A DNA stretch of 64,000 nucleotides. Source: Marthasterias glacialis (lineage: Eukaryota; Echinodermata; Asteroidea; Forcipulatida; Asteriidae). The notes beneath the pieces are model-generated. The model was not told where the DNA came from and did no database searches. It saw nothing but the letters and a program-made list of their open reading frames with translations. Location: contig OU452234.1 of assembly GCA_911728455.2 (NCBI GenBank), forward strand, positions 6,648,549 to 6,712,548. Reading direction: 5' to 3'. Positions 11,088-23,200 of the stretch are shown here, piece by piece. A program made the position numbers and the translations under genes. Position 1 is the stretch's first letter; every line of letters starts with the position of its first letter.

Positions 11088-11214
11088 TCACGGTAAATAA
11101 AGAAGAGCTGAAAGATTCAAAGTTACCTCGCCAAAGGAATGTGATTTTGTAAATCGTCCAGCAAGCTTGGATCTCTGGTGGGAAAGATCAGGTGGGACCC
11201 CATCCGAACTACGT
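11088..11214 (-). CDS. AGBL5: AGBL5 exon 14 (putative last coding exon)
   Basis: Acceptor TTTCTTTCTAG before 11214; phase follows from exon 13. The frame reads RSSDGVPPD, then SKLAGRFTK. At GAG|GTAACT (11127) a usable splice donor exists. If unspliced, the frame adds 12 residues and stops at TGA 11088-11090. I saw no convincing further exon downstream, so I give the read-through end. Confidence 0.5.
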
Positions 11215-14200
11215 CTAGAAAAGAAAGTAAAGTATTTCAAGTTGACAAAGAATTCCTACAAAAAGTCATTGAATTTTGACCCAATCATTATTTTAAAAAC
11301 ATTTAAAAAATAAATAAATAAATTTCAAACAGCAGAGCCATATCTTGTAAAGCTGCTAAACAAATATTGCCTAAACAAATTTATTTGCCATGCAGAACTA
11401 TTTCACAAAAAGTCATAAAAGTTTTTGACATTGCATGACAATTTCGCTGGTACCCTGTTTCTTTTAAGTGTATTAAACGCTAATCAACAGACCTCTAGAA
11501 TAAATCTTCAATTCAATTGGTTTTGTTATCGTGTGAAAACACATGAAATTTGTTTTTCATTGTACAGCAGTAAAACTACATACAGAAAGCCTTAGAATAA
11601 AAACAAATTAAGAAATTACATAATAAGTTAAAAGAGCACCAAAAAACAGATTTACAAATACAAAATCAAAGTCTAAATCATCTGTCTCACCTTCGCAGTG
11701 TCATTTGATCATGTCCATTCTGAGAGCTGATATTGAAATCAGGAATACTGTCACCTGCCGGGCACAATAATCAAAATTATCACATTGGGAATGATAAAAT
11801 CCATTAACCAAGAAAAATGTGTAAAAACATTTCCATCACTGATTTGTGTACGAGTATATGTCATTAATTTCTGTCCTCCAGTTTTCCTTAAACACACCAT
11901 CATATCATAGAGAAAGGACAACAGGAGTTTCTTGGCATTGTATTACTTCTTTTTTTTATTATTATTATTGGTTTATTAAAAAATCAAACTTTGCAGCCAA
12001 GTGGCTGAATTGCGTTTAAGTTACAATAAAATACACCCAAACATCAAAATACAGTAAACAGCAAAATTCTATAGTAAAAATACATTAAAGGGACTATAAA
12101 AATATAGATTAAAATATATTAAATTGTAAAACTGCAGGATGGGACACAATAAAAAATAGTTACACAATAGATACAAATTCACTTCAAAGGAAACAAGATC
12201 ACCACTGAGAACACCCTGTGGTCATAGGCAGCTGTTTACGACCCTTGACATAAGCATCTGCTTTGAGGACAGTGGCATGCCACATTGCATCTTGGGTAAT
12301 GCACTTGTGCAGAACCCTAACCATTAGTTACGCAGCTTGAAAGAACAGCAACAAAAGTCAGTGGCATCCACAGTTGGCCACGTCATCAAGAGAACCATTT
12401 TACAAGGACGTATTTCAAAAAGATTATGAAAAGTCATCTTTAAAATTACAGAGTGTTCATTTATATCTTTGTTTGTAACAATCACGTAGGAAATCTGTAA
12501 CAGGAATCCATGTGAAATTGAGCCCCGCATGATATTTTTTCCCTCACCTGGTACCGGATCAGACCTGGTGGTTCGTCCATCGATTGAACCCCTCTTACGT
12601 CGATTGCTTTGCTTCTTATCTTTCTCGCTGTCCGTCTCACTTCCCCTTCCCCTTCCTGTGCGTCGACCCTTGCGGCTAGGGCTGTGTGATGCACTACGAC
12701 GCTTCATACCAGATGGCTTCTTACGTCTTTTGACTGGCTCTGAACTATGGGTATCAAAGGAATGAATACAAATATTGAAATCATTCACAGTCTACTTATA
12801 TAATATCAAAATGCAGAAGGGAGATGAATCCATAATGTGTACATCAACAAATGGGAAACTTTCAACAATTCAAAAGGTCTGGAATCAGGGATTACACATA
12901 AACAACCGCACAAAAGTCAAAAATCAGCAGAATATTCAAGACCATTTTTTCTCTTTGATAAAAAGCGTTAGACGGTGTACGCGTGCTCTGGGCCACCTTT
13001 GTTCCAGTATTCCGATTTTACACAATGCCGTGTTTCAACATTACCCGTTTGGATACATGTCAGCCGGTGCCAAGTGGTTAAGTAGAGGTGTGGGTTTTGA
13101 GAACAGCTGGTTGGTTATTGTCAACGTTTCCACTGTGCTCTAGTCTCCTTACAACGGCTACAGCGCTCTAATCAAAACTTTGAGAATACTGTTTGTAAGT
13201 ATGACGTCATTCCACTGCAAGCCACGCCCACTTCAACCAAACTGGCTTCACTGATTACCAGAAGCCCGTAAGAGTTGCATTGAACTAGTTTGCTTTGAGG
13301 ATTTATGCAAGAAAAGTTTAACAAATGGAATTGGCTTTTACATACATTCTTTAAAGACTAACGTCTCCTCAGAATTAAAACGTTTCTGTCATAAGAAATG
13401 CTTTGGAACGATTAAAGCTGTATTTTTTAGTAAAATTTCACACATATGCCAGCTTTGGAGCTGGAAGTAGAAAAGCTTTGCACGTGCAGCAGATACACGT
13501 ATGCATGAGATGCATTGACTTACCAACCACGCCAACAGGATAACAAACCGGCTCTTTTTAGGATCAACACCTCTAGTAGCTCTACTTTAGAAATTTGTAC
13601 ATTGTGTACTCGAAGGACTACTTATGATCATTTTCTTCCCGCTGACAAGACAATTTAACAAAACGTTTCACTCCTCATTATTTTACCTTGGTGAATCTCG
13701 CTGGTTCATTGATTTCACGGTCAGATCGTAATTGGACAGAGCTTCGTTGTTCGCAACGGGATGGAAGAACATTTTCTGGTTGTTTGGAACCTTCAAACTC
13801 GGTGCCTATAGGTCATAAATCAATATAAAAGAATGTGCTAGTTATTTCCTTAAAAAATAAACAGATCCATTGACCATAGCCCGCATAAACCAATCTCAAT
13901 CATATAGCATTATCTAGCTGATTCTGTTGGATTGAGTAACTGAGTAACAGATTGCCTTGCCTTCAGGCATACATGTACATAATAAGTCAACAATCAGATT
14001 GCATAGAGATCATAGATCTATTGGATTGACTGGAGCGCTAGCTTGCACGGTGATTTGAAGCCGTGTGGGTGACTTTGTGTAGAAAACTATGAAAACGCTT
14101 CAAATTTTGTGCGGCTGTGCAAGGCTAATTGCATATCAGTGTTTTTACTATTTTCTGTGCATTATAGAATCTATAAATTGAACGCTTAATCAATAAAATC

Positions 14201-17200
14201 GTACTTTTGCTCAAATCACTGAGTATAAAGTAGTTTGGTATAGATTAGAGCAGGGAAATAACTAAAATCGTCCTTTTCATGCCACATTTGCACTACTTAA
14301 ATCTGCTTATTAAAGTCTTTCAATAGATAAAAAATTAAATAGATATATGCAATATGAAGACTAACTACAACTCTACACGGTTCAGTCATGCAAGGATTCA
14401 CCTACTCATGCATAGGCCTACCAATTTCAAACCAAAAACATGAAAACACACAACAGGAATTTGTTTCTATCTTACATTATGTTATTACTACATTTTTAAG
14501 AAAAATTTCAAATGTACAACCAACGTTCACTGGTAAGACAAATAGTGCACCAGGGCCAAACTTCATAAAGCTTGTTATTGTTTTTCCTTCTGGTTTTTGT
14601 GTTTTTGTTTAGTCGGAGAGCCCCCTTGGCAGAATTTAAAGCTCATAGCTGGTGCTGTCCCTAAAGCAAGGCAAGAAATATAAGTATGCCAACTTGCCGG
14701 CAGCGTTTGCCAGCAAGTGTGATAATACAAAACCAAGAGCTATGCCAACAACCTGCATACTGGTTATAAACATGCTTACTGAAATTAGGGCCAGCACTAT
14801 TCAATGAGGATGTACTGTACATGAACAAGCTGACTTGACTACAAAACACATAGAGTCAGTTTCTTACAGTAAATTGTATTTGCTGCACAGCATTCAAGCA
14901 TAGATGAAGCAAAAATAAAAGAGGCAAAGCAATGAGCATGAGTTAATAAATAAGCAAATACAGTGAGCCAGACCTCTGAGGTTGGAGCATGTACATGTAA
15001 GGTGGCAGCAGAGCTTAACTACCCGGTAAATCTATTTAGCTTCAAAATGTACGTAGTAAACAAAAGAAAATGACCCAGTGTCTGCTGCCAGCTACATGTA
15101 GTGTCTGAGAGTCACCCATTGCAGTTACATTCCAACAGTGACATAATAACTTAATATTTAAAAAATTATTGCATAAACTTTACCATCTGATTTCTTGACA
15201 AAGAGAAAGAAAAATTTATATTTCAAAATTGGATGATCACTAATTGTAGGATGGCACAACAATGAAAGTTCATTCCTGACAATCCTCTACTAAATATTAT
15301 AAAAATAATCCAAAATAACCCTCGAGAAAAGTTGACCACTTAAGGAACCAATTCTCAAGTTTGCACCAAGTCCAACTTAGCATTTTTGAAAATTGGAGCT
15401 TTGCAGTTATTAGGTATTTAACCAAATACATTTTTGGATAGTCGGTTACACTGCCGCCAAAATACCACAGTGTTCAGTATTACCAGGAATTTTTTGGATG
15501 AGGCTTAAACATAAAATCCTTTCAAAAACTGTGTTTCTGGCACAGTTGGCCCAATTTTTGGCTGCAGACGATAGCACAACACCACCTTGTAACCAAGGCA
15601 CACATTTACAGAGCCTTATCATTCAATGATGAGCACTTTGAAAAGCCTGTAGAAACTGAGTGCTTTACAAATGTAATTATTATTGGTCCTGCTTACCAGT
15701 GTGGGTATTTGCATTGCGGCACGGCTGACATTACCACCATCAGATTGGTCATTTGTAGGCTTGCCAGGCAAGGAAGGAGCATCAGTAGGAGAGGAAGGGA
15801 CAGGCAAAGGGGAAAGAGAACCCTGCATGCATAGACCGAGCAAGGTGGGTTAATATAGACTATACAAACAACAAGCATATAGACAGAAAGCATACTTCAA
15901 AACTAACCACACAAATTTGCTTTATAGCAAAGACAAGTTTTGCTGAGGAAAAGTTGGTTACCAGCAAAGATTACATGCAATGTACACAGTTTGTGACTGG
16001 TTCCCATTAGTTAATTAGTAAATTTTGTGAGCACCCTTCTCTGCTTAGCTTTTTGAAATACACCTTTATCATACAATAGCCAACTTGTGTTTCTGCCATT
16101 CAAACTGTAACATTTTAAACTGAGGCTTGTGTTACTGCAATGAAAAAAGCCTGGTCCCTTGATAATTAGCCCTACCACTTCCAGTGGGTAGTCAAGGAAT
16201 ATGACAAGCAAGACTCAGTGTTAGGATCAAGAGACTTTATATCAAGCATGCAAATAGGAAGTAAGCGAATTCCATGGTTACTCACATAACATTGAAAACA
16301 AGTATGATTTCCTGTACGGTTTTTGGTGGCTTGGCATGATAGAAATTGTTCCTGTTAAATTCTCTGACAACCATTTTTTTTTTTTTACATCTGTGGTAAA
16401 TGTGTGGTGAGTAATCATGGCTTGCCCAGTTGATACCGTTAGAAAATTTGTACAGACAGGTTAAAAATCTATACAAGTTTTCTTAAATCAACCATGCAAA
16501 GTATCAATACAAATCTGCTATACAATACAACAACACTTGCAAGTCAATACATTCTTGTATACATAGATTACTGAAGGCATAAGTGAAATATTCAAAGTGT
16601 ACTCACGTAAGAACCTTTTAAAACACCCCTGGTTTGGTTCATCACAGACTCTTCTAAAGCTTTAATCATCACATTGCTAAGTAACTCATGCACAACGTTG
16701 GATGTGACTGCAGCCTTGTCATTATGCTTCTGATGTTTGCCGGCGCGTCCATCAGGGAGTGTGAAGCCATGCCTGATGGGAGGTGGGGGTACGCCATGCA
16801 TCACAGGGTTTGCCACCCCATGTACGTGGGGATGCGTCACCGCATGCAACGTCGCATTCAGGGACTGAGGGCTGGTCTTATGTGACTTGTGACTGGTAGA
16901 CATTCCGATAGCTACTGGTAGACTACTTGAGTGCTGAGGTGTATTAATTGCACTTGGGTGGGCTTGTCTGCTGTGGTTTGTGGCTGGGTATGACCTTAAA
17001 GAGGTGCTGCCGAAGGCTGGGACGGAGGCTGATGCTAACTTTGACCCCTGCATTTGATGCTGGAGGTGCTTCTTTCTTTCAAGCGTTGTCTTGGTTTCTG
17101 CAGAGTAAAGATTTATTTTCAAATGATACATCAGAAGTCAAAGTAACTACAACCTCTTTACCTAATTATGCTCATATTTGGTTTTACCGGATCACACAAT

Positions 17201-20200
17201 AATGAATTGCAACATTTTGCTGACATTCATAGTGTATAATTTGAACCTTAATATATGAAAACAAAATTTATAGATGTTTGCAAGTTGCATGCAAAATGCA
17301 CTGATATGATGGCTAGATGCATAGATGCATGGAAGGCAAAGTTTGTTTTGTCTAATTTTGTCAACTGGATACCATTTTCGAACATATTATCTTCACATAA
17401 AAAACTAGAATAACATCAAAAATTATGAACTTGGAAAGCGTTCAAATTGCAATATAAAATAACTGTTCTTAACTATGACTCTGAAGGTATAAAGTCCTCG
17501 TTAACCCCAAACTTCCAACTCCCTTATGCCTCCATTATACTCCAATGTATGGTAACTGAACACCAACACGTTTAGACAAAGATAATAGTTTTGCCTGGCC
17601 CCAGACTAGGAGTCAGTGGTTTGGAGGTACAGGAACATACCCTTCAAAATCTGACAAAACCATGAGCAGGATTTTGAAGGATTTGGGACTGTTCAGCCAC
17701 AAAACCATGAGCATGATTTTGAAGGGCTTGGTACTGTTCGGCCACAAAACCATGAGCAGGATTTTGAAGTCAATGACTAACCTCGTACTGGACCAAGGTG
17801 CCGCGATGTGACTTTTTTCACGGCTGCTGTGGATACCGATGATGCTGAATTACTCTGATTGCTATGAACACTAGAGGGCGCTTGACTGGTTGCTGTGTCA
17901 CTCCATGAGAAACGGGGTTTATTATGGAATGTATTTGCTGTAGCAGAAGCAACGATACTAGATGGGCAGAAAAACAGGTATTCATTATTAGTGCAAGTCT
18001 ACACCAAATTGTTGCCGTTTTAAACCGTACTTATATTTTACCCAATAAAATTAATAGATACAATGACTTAAATTCTAAGTTCAAAAACGTTGTTCCTTGT
18101 AAATAATCTCTCACGATATCCTTTGGAGGTGTTGTAAAAACCCAGATCCGTATAAATGTGAATCAAATCAATCATAGTGTTATAATTACATGCACTTTAT
18201 CCCTCTACTACAACATGCACTTTTTGGAAGTGAACTATCATTGCATCAGGCCAAAACATTTACTAGCCAGCATATCTGAAACTGAACAAGTGTCATATTT
18301 CTCTTAACCAGTCGTCGCTGGGAATCTTCCACTTTTTCCCGTCCAGCCCGACAGGATTATTTTCTCGCAATTGCCGGAATCATTTTCTTTGAGAGTAGCG
18401 CTGTTACAAAGAAACTCTGAATTGAAAAAGCCACGAGAACAAAGATTCTCTCTGAAGTACTGGGATTTGTGGTTTCCCCATCGAGAATTTATCAAATTGA
18501 GAAATTTGTCCTAAATTCATTACAGAGGCTGGATACTTGGTTCACTCCGACTTACCTCCATTGAGCCAAAACACAACGAATAAACAATGGTGGAAGCCTC
18601 TCAATACCTCGTAATCTTCTTCTTGGAACAAAAAGACTTAGGTCTGGAATCAAAGGTTACACAACAACCCCCATTATAAAATAAAGAGAAAGCTTTGCAA
18701 TTTGACAAACCTTGAAGTCTTTGAGGCAACTCTTGCCATTTTCTTGGGGAGTGAAGGCGCCCCACGTACACTACGGAGATAACGTTGGACCCATGCACGC
18801 ACACCCACTACATTACTATATTCAGTAGAAGCTAATCTGCTCCATGGGTTAGTATTTGTGATATCCAATGCTGCTACAGCAACAGCTCTGCCAACCTAAA
18901 ATGAAATTAAAAACAAACAAGAGTTTCGGACTGCAGCTTTTAATAAAAAAGATTGCAACCTATTTCTGTGGCTGGTTAGATATTTTATTTAGTTACAATT
19001 ACATCAAAGGGTGAAAGATTTAGACTCAAAACAGGCTTGATGCAGTCTTGTGTCATCCAAGTAATGGATGTAAATTTCCTGAAAGATGAAAAACTGAACG
19101 GTCTTATACTGTTAGGATTATTGGCCTACCTCTTCAAAATGTACAGGGTTGTATTTTGGTGGGTAACCTGCAAGAGGGGGTGGAGTAGCCCTCCCATCGT
19201 CCATAGTAGCAGGGGCAAGAGAGTTGACAAAACGACCAGAGTTGTAGTTACACTCAAGAGTGTAGCTGGAAACAGTCAAACAGAAAATATTAAATCAATA
19301 AGCTGGGAAATAAAAACACACCGATTGATTATAGACAAAAAAGTTTGCCATAAAATTGATATGGATTCTTTTTTCAGAGCCTCCATAATTCTTAACAGAT
19401 TTCTATCTGTTAAACTGACAAACTTCACCTGAAAATCCTTCAACAATTCAAAGCTCCAGGGTCTACTTAACAAGTTGAACTTCGTGACTTAAAAAGAAAT
19501 AATAAAAATTTATGCATGATGGACGCAAGAAAGTTTTAAGTGGGACACTGTGAACCCATCTGTGACCTTATAAGTCTTGACATACCTGTGTATGATCCCT
19601 GTAGCTTTGAAGATAGCAACACGTCCACTACCTTCCTTAGACATTCCGTCCCTCTTATCTTTTGTGTACATATTCTTCTCAGTAAAGTTACAACCATCAA
19701 AGTCAAAGTGAGCCGAGTTCATGGACATCAGCTTCGGGAAGAGAAGATTTTCAACATGACTGTCCTCGTCTTCAAAGAAGTTTCCATAAATGAAGCAGCC
19801 ACGTTTGGAGGCATGGCCATGGAGGTCTACATATAGGGCTACACCACTCTCTTTGGGTGGAATGTTTAGGATGCTCCCATCAGCAGCGAGGCTGGGATGG
19901 GAATTTGGCTTTGTAGCCGATGTGGAGTTTGACGGAGTGGATGAAGCTTGATGGGGAATGTTGTCTTCATCTTCCTCCCCGCCCGAGTCCCCATCAACGG
20001 AACTTTCTTTGGCAACAGAAGATGCACCTAGACGCTGCTCACTAGTATCCTGGGATGAAATGCTCGTAGGGTCGATGGGTGAGGAGACTGCATTGAAATC
20101 GGATTTACTAATAATGTTAACATCTTGACCGCCAGAGTTCTGAATATCTGCATCTGATATTTCGAGTGTTCTTTGATTTTTGACATCATCAGACTGTCCT

Positions 20201-23200
20201 GAAACCGATTGGCTCTGTCCACCCTGTGTTACATTCCCTGAACCTTCATGAATCACAACAATAGCATTTGCCGGAGGCTGCAATGTGACAGCCCCAGGAG
20301 AGGCAGATACACTACCCTCCCCCTCCCCTTTTCCCTTCTTCTCTGGAACATGTTTTACGTCCGTTTTCCTTGAGCTTGGACTTGTCTCCCCACTCCAAGG
20401 AACAACCCTAGAGCTGACATGATGGTGCAGTATCAGGCTCTTTGTGGCATATATTGTTGGGTGGGCAGTAAAGTCTGGATTGAGGTACACACGGTTTAAG
20501 TTCACCCCTCTTTGGTCTGTCCTATAGTGGCCCCTCTGTACACCGTCTGGGTTGAGGAGGGGGATGAGCTTGAAGACATACTGCTTTCTCAGCTGGATAG
20601 CACGAGGGTCCTTAGGGCGAAGGATGAACTCAAGGAAACCATTGAAGACGAAGCTTGCTGGTGTTTCTCCAGGGTGAACTCTACTGGTCAGGAAGAACAC
20701 CTTTAAAGGAAAAAAATGTTCACATTCTAAATTTCAGCCTATGTTACATCTGAGCTAAATAACACAAAAATACAAAGTATAGACAAATCATTAGTTAGTG
20801 GCGTGGTGGATACATGATTGGCAAAGGAATCTTAGTCCCCTTCAGCAAACAACTACTTGGAGCCAGCCCTATTGACTATAAATTATTTTCTCTTACATTT
20901 TCCTTGAAAAAACACACGGTTATTAAGACATTTGATGACATTACCAACCATATATCAAGAACTATGTTCAAAAGTCACCATCTCTATTTTAACTGCAATC
21001 CAAAGGGATACTGCAGGCCTCGAATTACACAAAGACCTTATAAACTCTTTAAGAACACAAACTTGCTAAGCACACCAACTTTTGGGCAAGCAAAATTTGG
21101 TAACCTGCCAAAATGCCTTAGATGCATATACTCTGTGACTGGTTCCCTCCCATAATTTGTTGAAAAGCAAATTTGTTATACAACATTTACTGCTCAGCAG
21201 CTACATGTATATGGGATGGCTCAAAGTTTGAACTTGTCAAAAACATTACAATTTCAAATGGCAGTGACACATTCTAAAGAGAGGTGACATCCAACATACT
21301 GTTGGTGTGAGTTTGTTTAGGCATTCAAACCGGGGACTTATAACAAAAGAGGACAATAAAGTCCCCGGTTGGAAAAGGTCCCCAGTTGGAAATCGTGTTC
21401 AAAACCAATGGGAGCTGTTGCTAAAAAGTTAGAGTACAAACAAAAGAGGAACAATAGGAGGTCCCCGATTGGAGGTAAATACACACTTGTGTGTGTATGT
21501 GTGTGTGTGTGTGTTATACTCAACATAATAAAAGCATGTGGGCCCATGGTTTTTTCAGTAAGCCCCCCCCCCAACCCCAGAGTGCAGTGATGTGACAGAA
21601 AACATGTACACAGCAACATAAATATCCCTTAAATAAGTAGATTTAAGTTAAGGGACAGGACAAAAAATATGAAGAATCTTACTCTTTTGCCTTTAAACTT
21701 ATGAGCCCTTGGCACCTCAGTCTCAGGGAAGAGTTTAGATAGTCTGGGTTCTCGTTCATTGGTCATCCCATGACATGAGGTAATGGTCATCAGGTCAACA
21801 CGCAGTCTGTCAATTGAGTAACACAAAAGCTCTCGATGGTAGTAGATGGAATTCACCGGACTGTGGAGGGAAGATACATGAGTTTTACAATTCTGCAGAC
21901 AAGACAGTGTAAAAGAGGTTTTATTTGAAATCTTAATAAACCTCAATCTGTAGTTGCCTGTAGTTTATGATTGCCTGTAAATTGCCTTTTTGTGACATGG
22001 CCCTCAAACCTAGAATTTCATCTTTGACAGGGCAAAAACATTTTCATTTTGCAGAGGGTACTTTCAGTGGAAAATCTTACAGTCTATGGGAAACTTTTGA
22101 AGGGGCACCAAGGTCAAGAGCAACATAGACCATGGCCTCCCTGACCTGTGTGTAATTCCCAGCCTTAGCCCAGAGACCCTGGGCTCATTCTCCCCATTGC
22201 ACCACCTTCTTCACGGTGAACATACCTTGATGGTGTTAGATGTTGGCACTGAGCAAACTGAGAGTCTAACTCATCCATTTTCTGTTGGCATTCGGTGTAG
22301 GAGTAAGGGAAGCAGAATGCAAAGTAGACTGAGGAGAAGCGATACTCAAAGCGGTAACTGAATGTCAAGATAAACTGCCCATCAACTGTCTGTAGGGAAT
22401 CAAACACAAAACCAATAATTACAAAAGCTTGTAGATTCTCAGAAATCTAACACTTATGGAGCCATTCATTTAAGTCCTACTTAATTCATCGATCAATCAC
22501 TTCCAGACTGCAAGTCAAAAGTCTGACAAAAGCCCAACATAAAATTCCATTTCAAAATCTACAAAACATTACATGGCAGAACATCACCAAATGGGAACAA
22601 GTGTACTAAAATTTTACATCAAAATTTATCCGACTTGATAAGAGTTAATGACTGTATGACATCATGCATTGATCAAAATCAGCAAGTTTAATATTTGAAA
22701 CACACAACAAAACATTCTTGCATAAACACAAAATGTTTGTATCTTTTATGGGCTACAAAGTCCAACAAACTTGTAAACATAATTCCACAGACTATCAAAT
22801 GCAGAAAAGAGATCATACTATACGGGTTGAATACAGTCAAAATAGCTTGAAATCTGGCTCCCACTAGTTGGAAAAATGACAATGATCTAAATGCCATTTT
22901 TTCTACCAGTGCGGGCAAACATTTGTAACACAAGCAAATGATCCATTAGGCTTAAGATGTTTACCGAACACTGTATGTACACAACATGCACTGCTTGATT
23001 TGCAGTTGTTTGATGGTTGAGGAGTGGAGACACTAGTGTTGTTAACCAAGTACATGAAGTAAGACCTGCTGTACAGCTGTTGCAGTGCCAGGCTAATGGA
23101 TCAGTCTATTTGTCAAAGTCCACCAAAATCAGGCGTGAACATTAAAAGTAGATTTTCAAGAAAATGACAAATTCCACACCAAGCCCCTCCCAGTAATACA

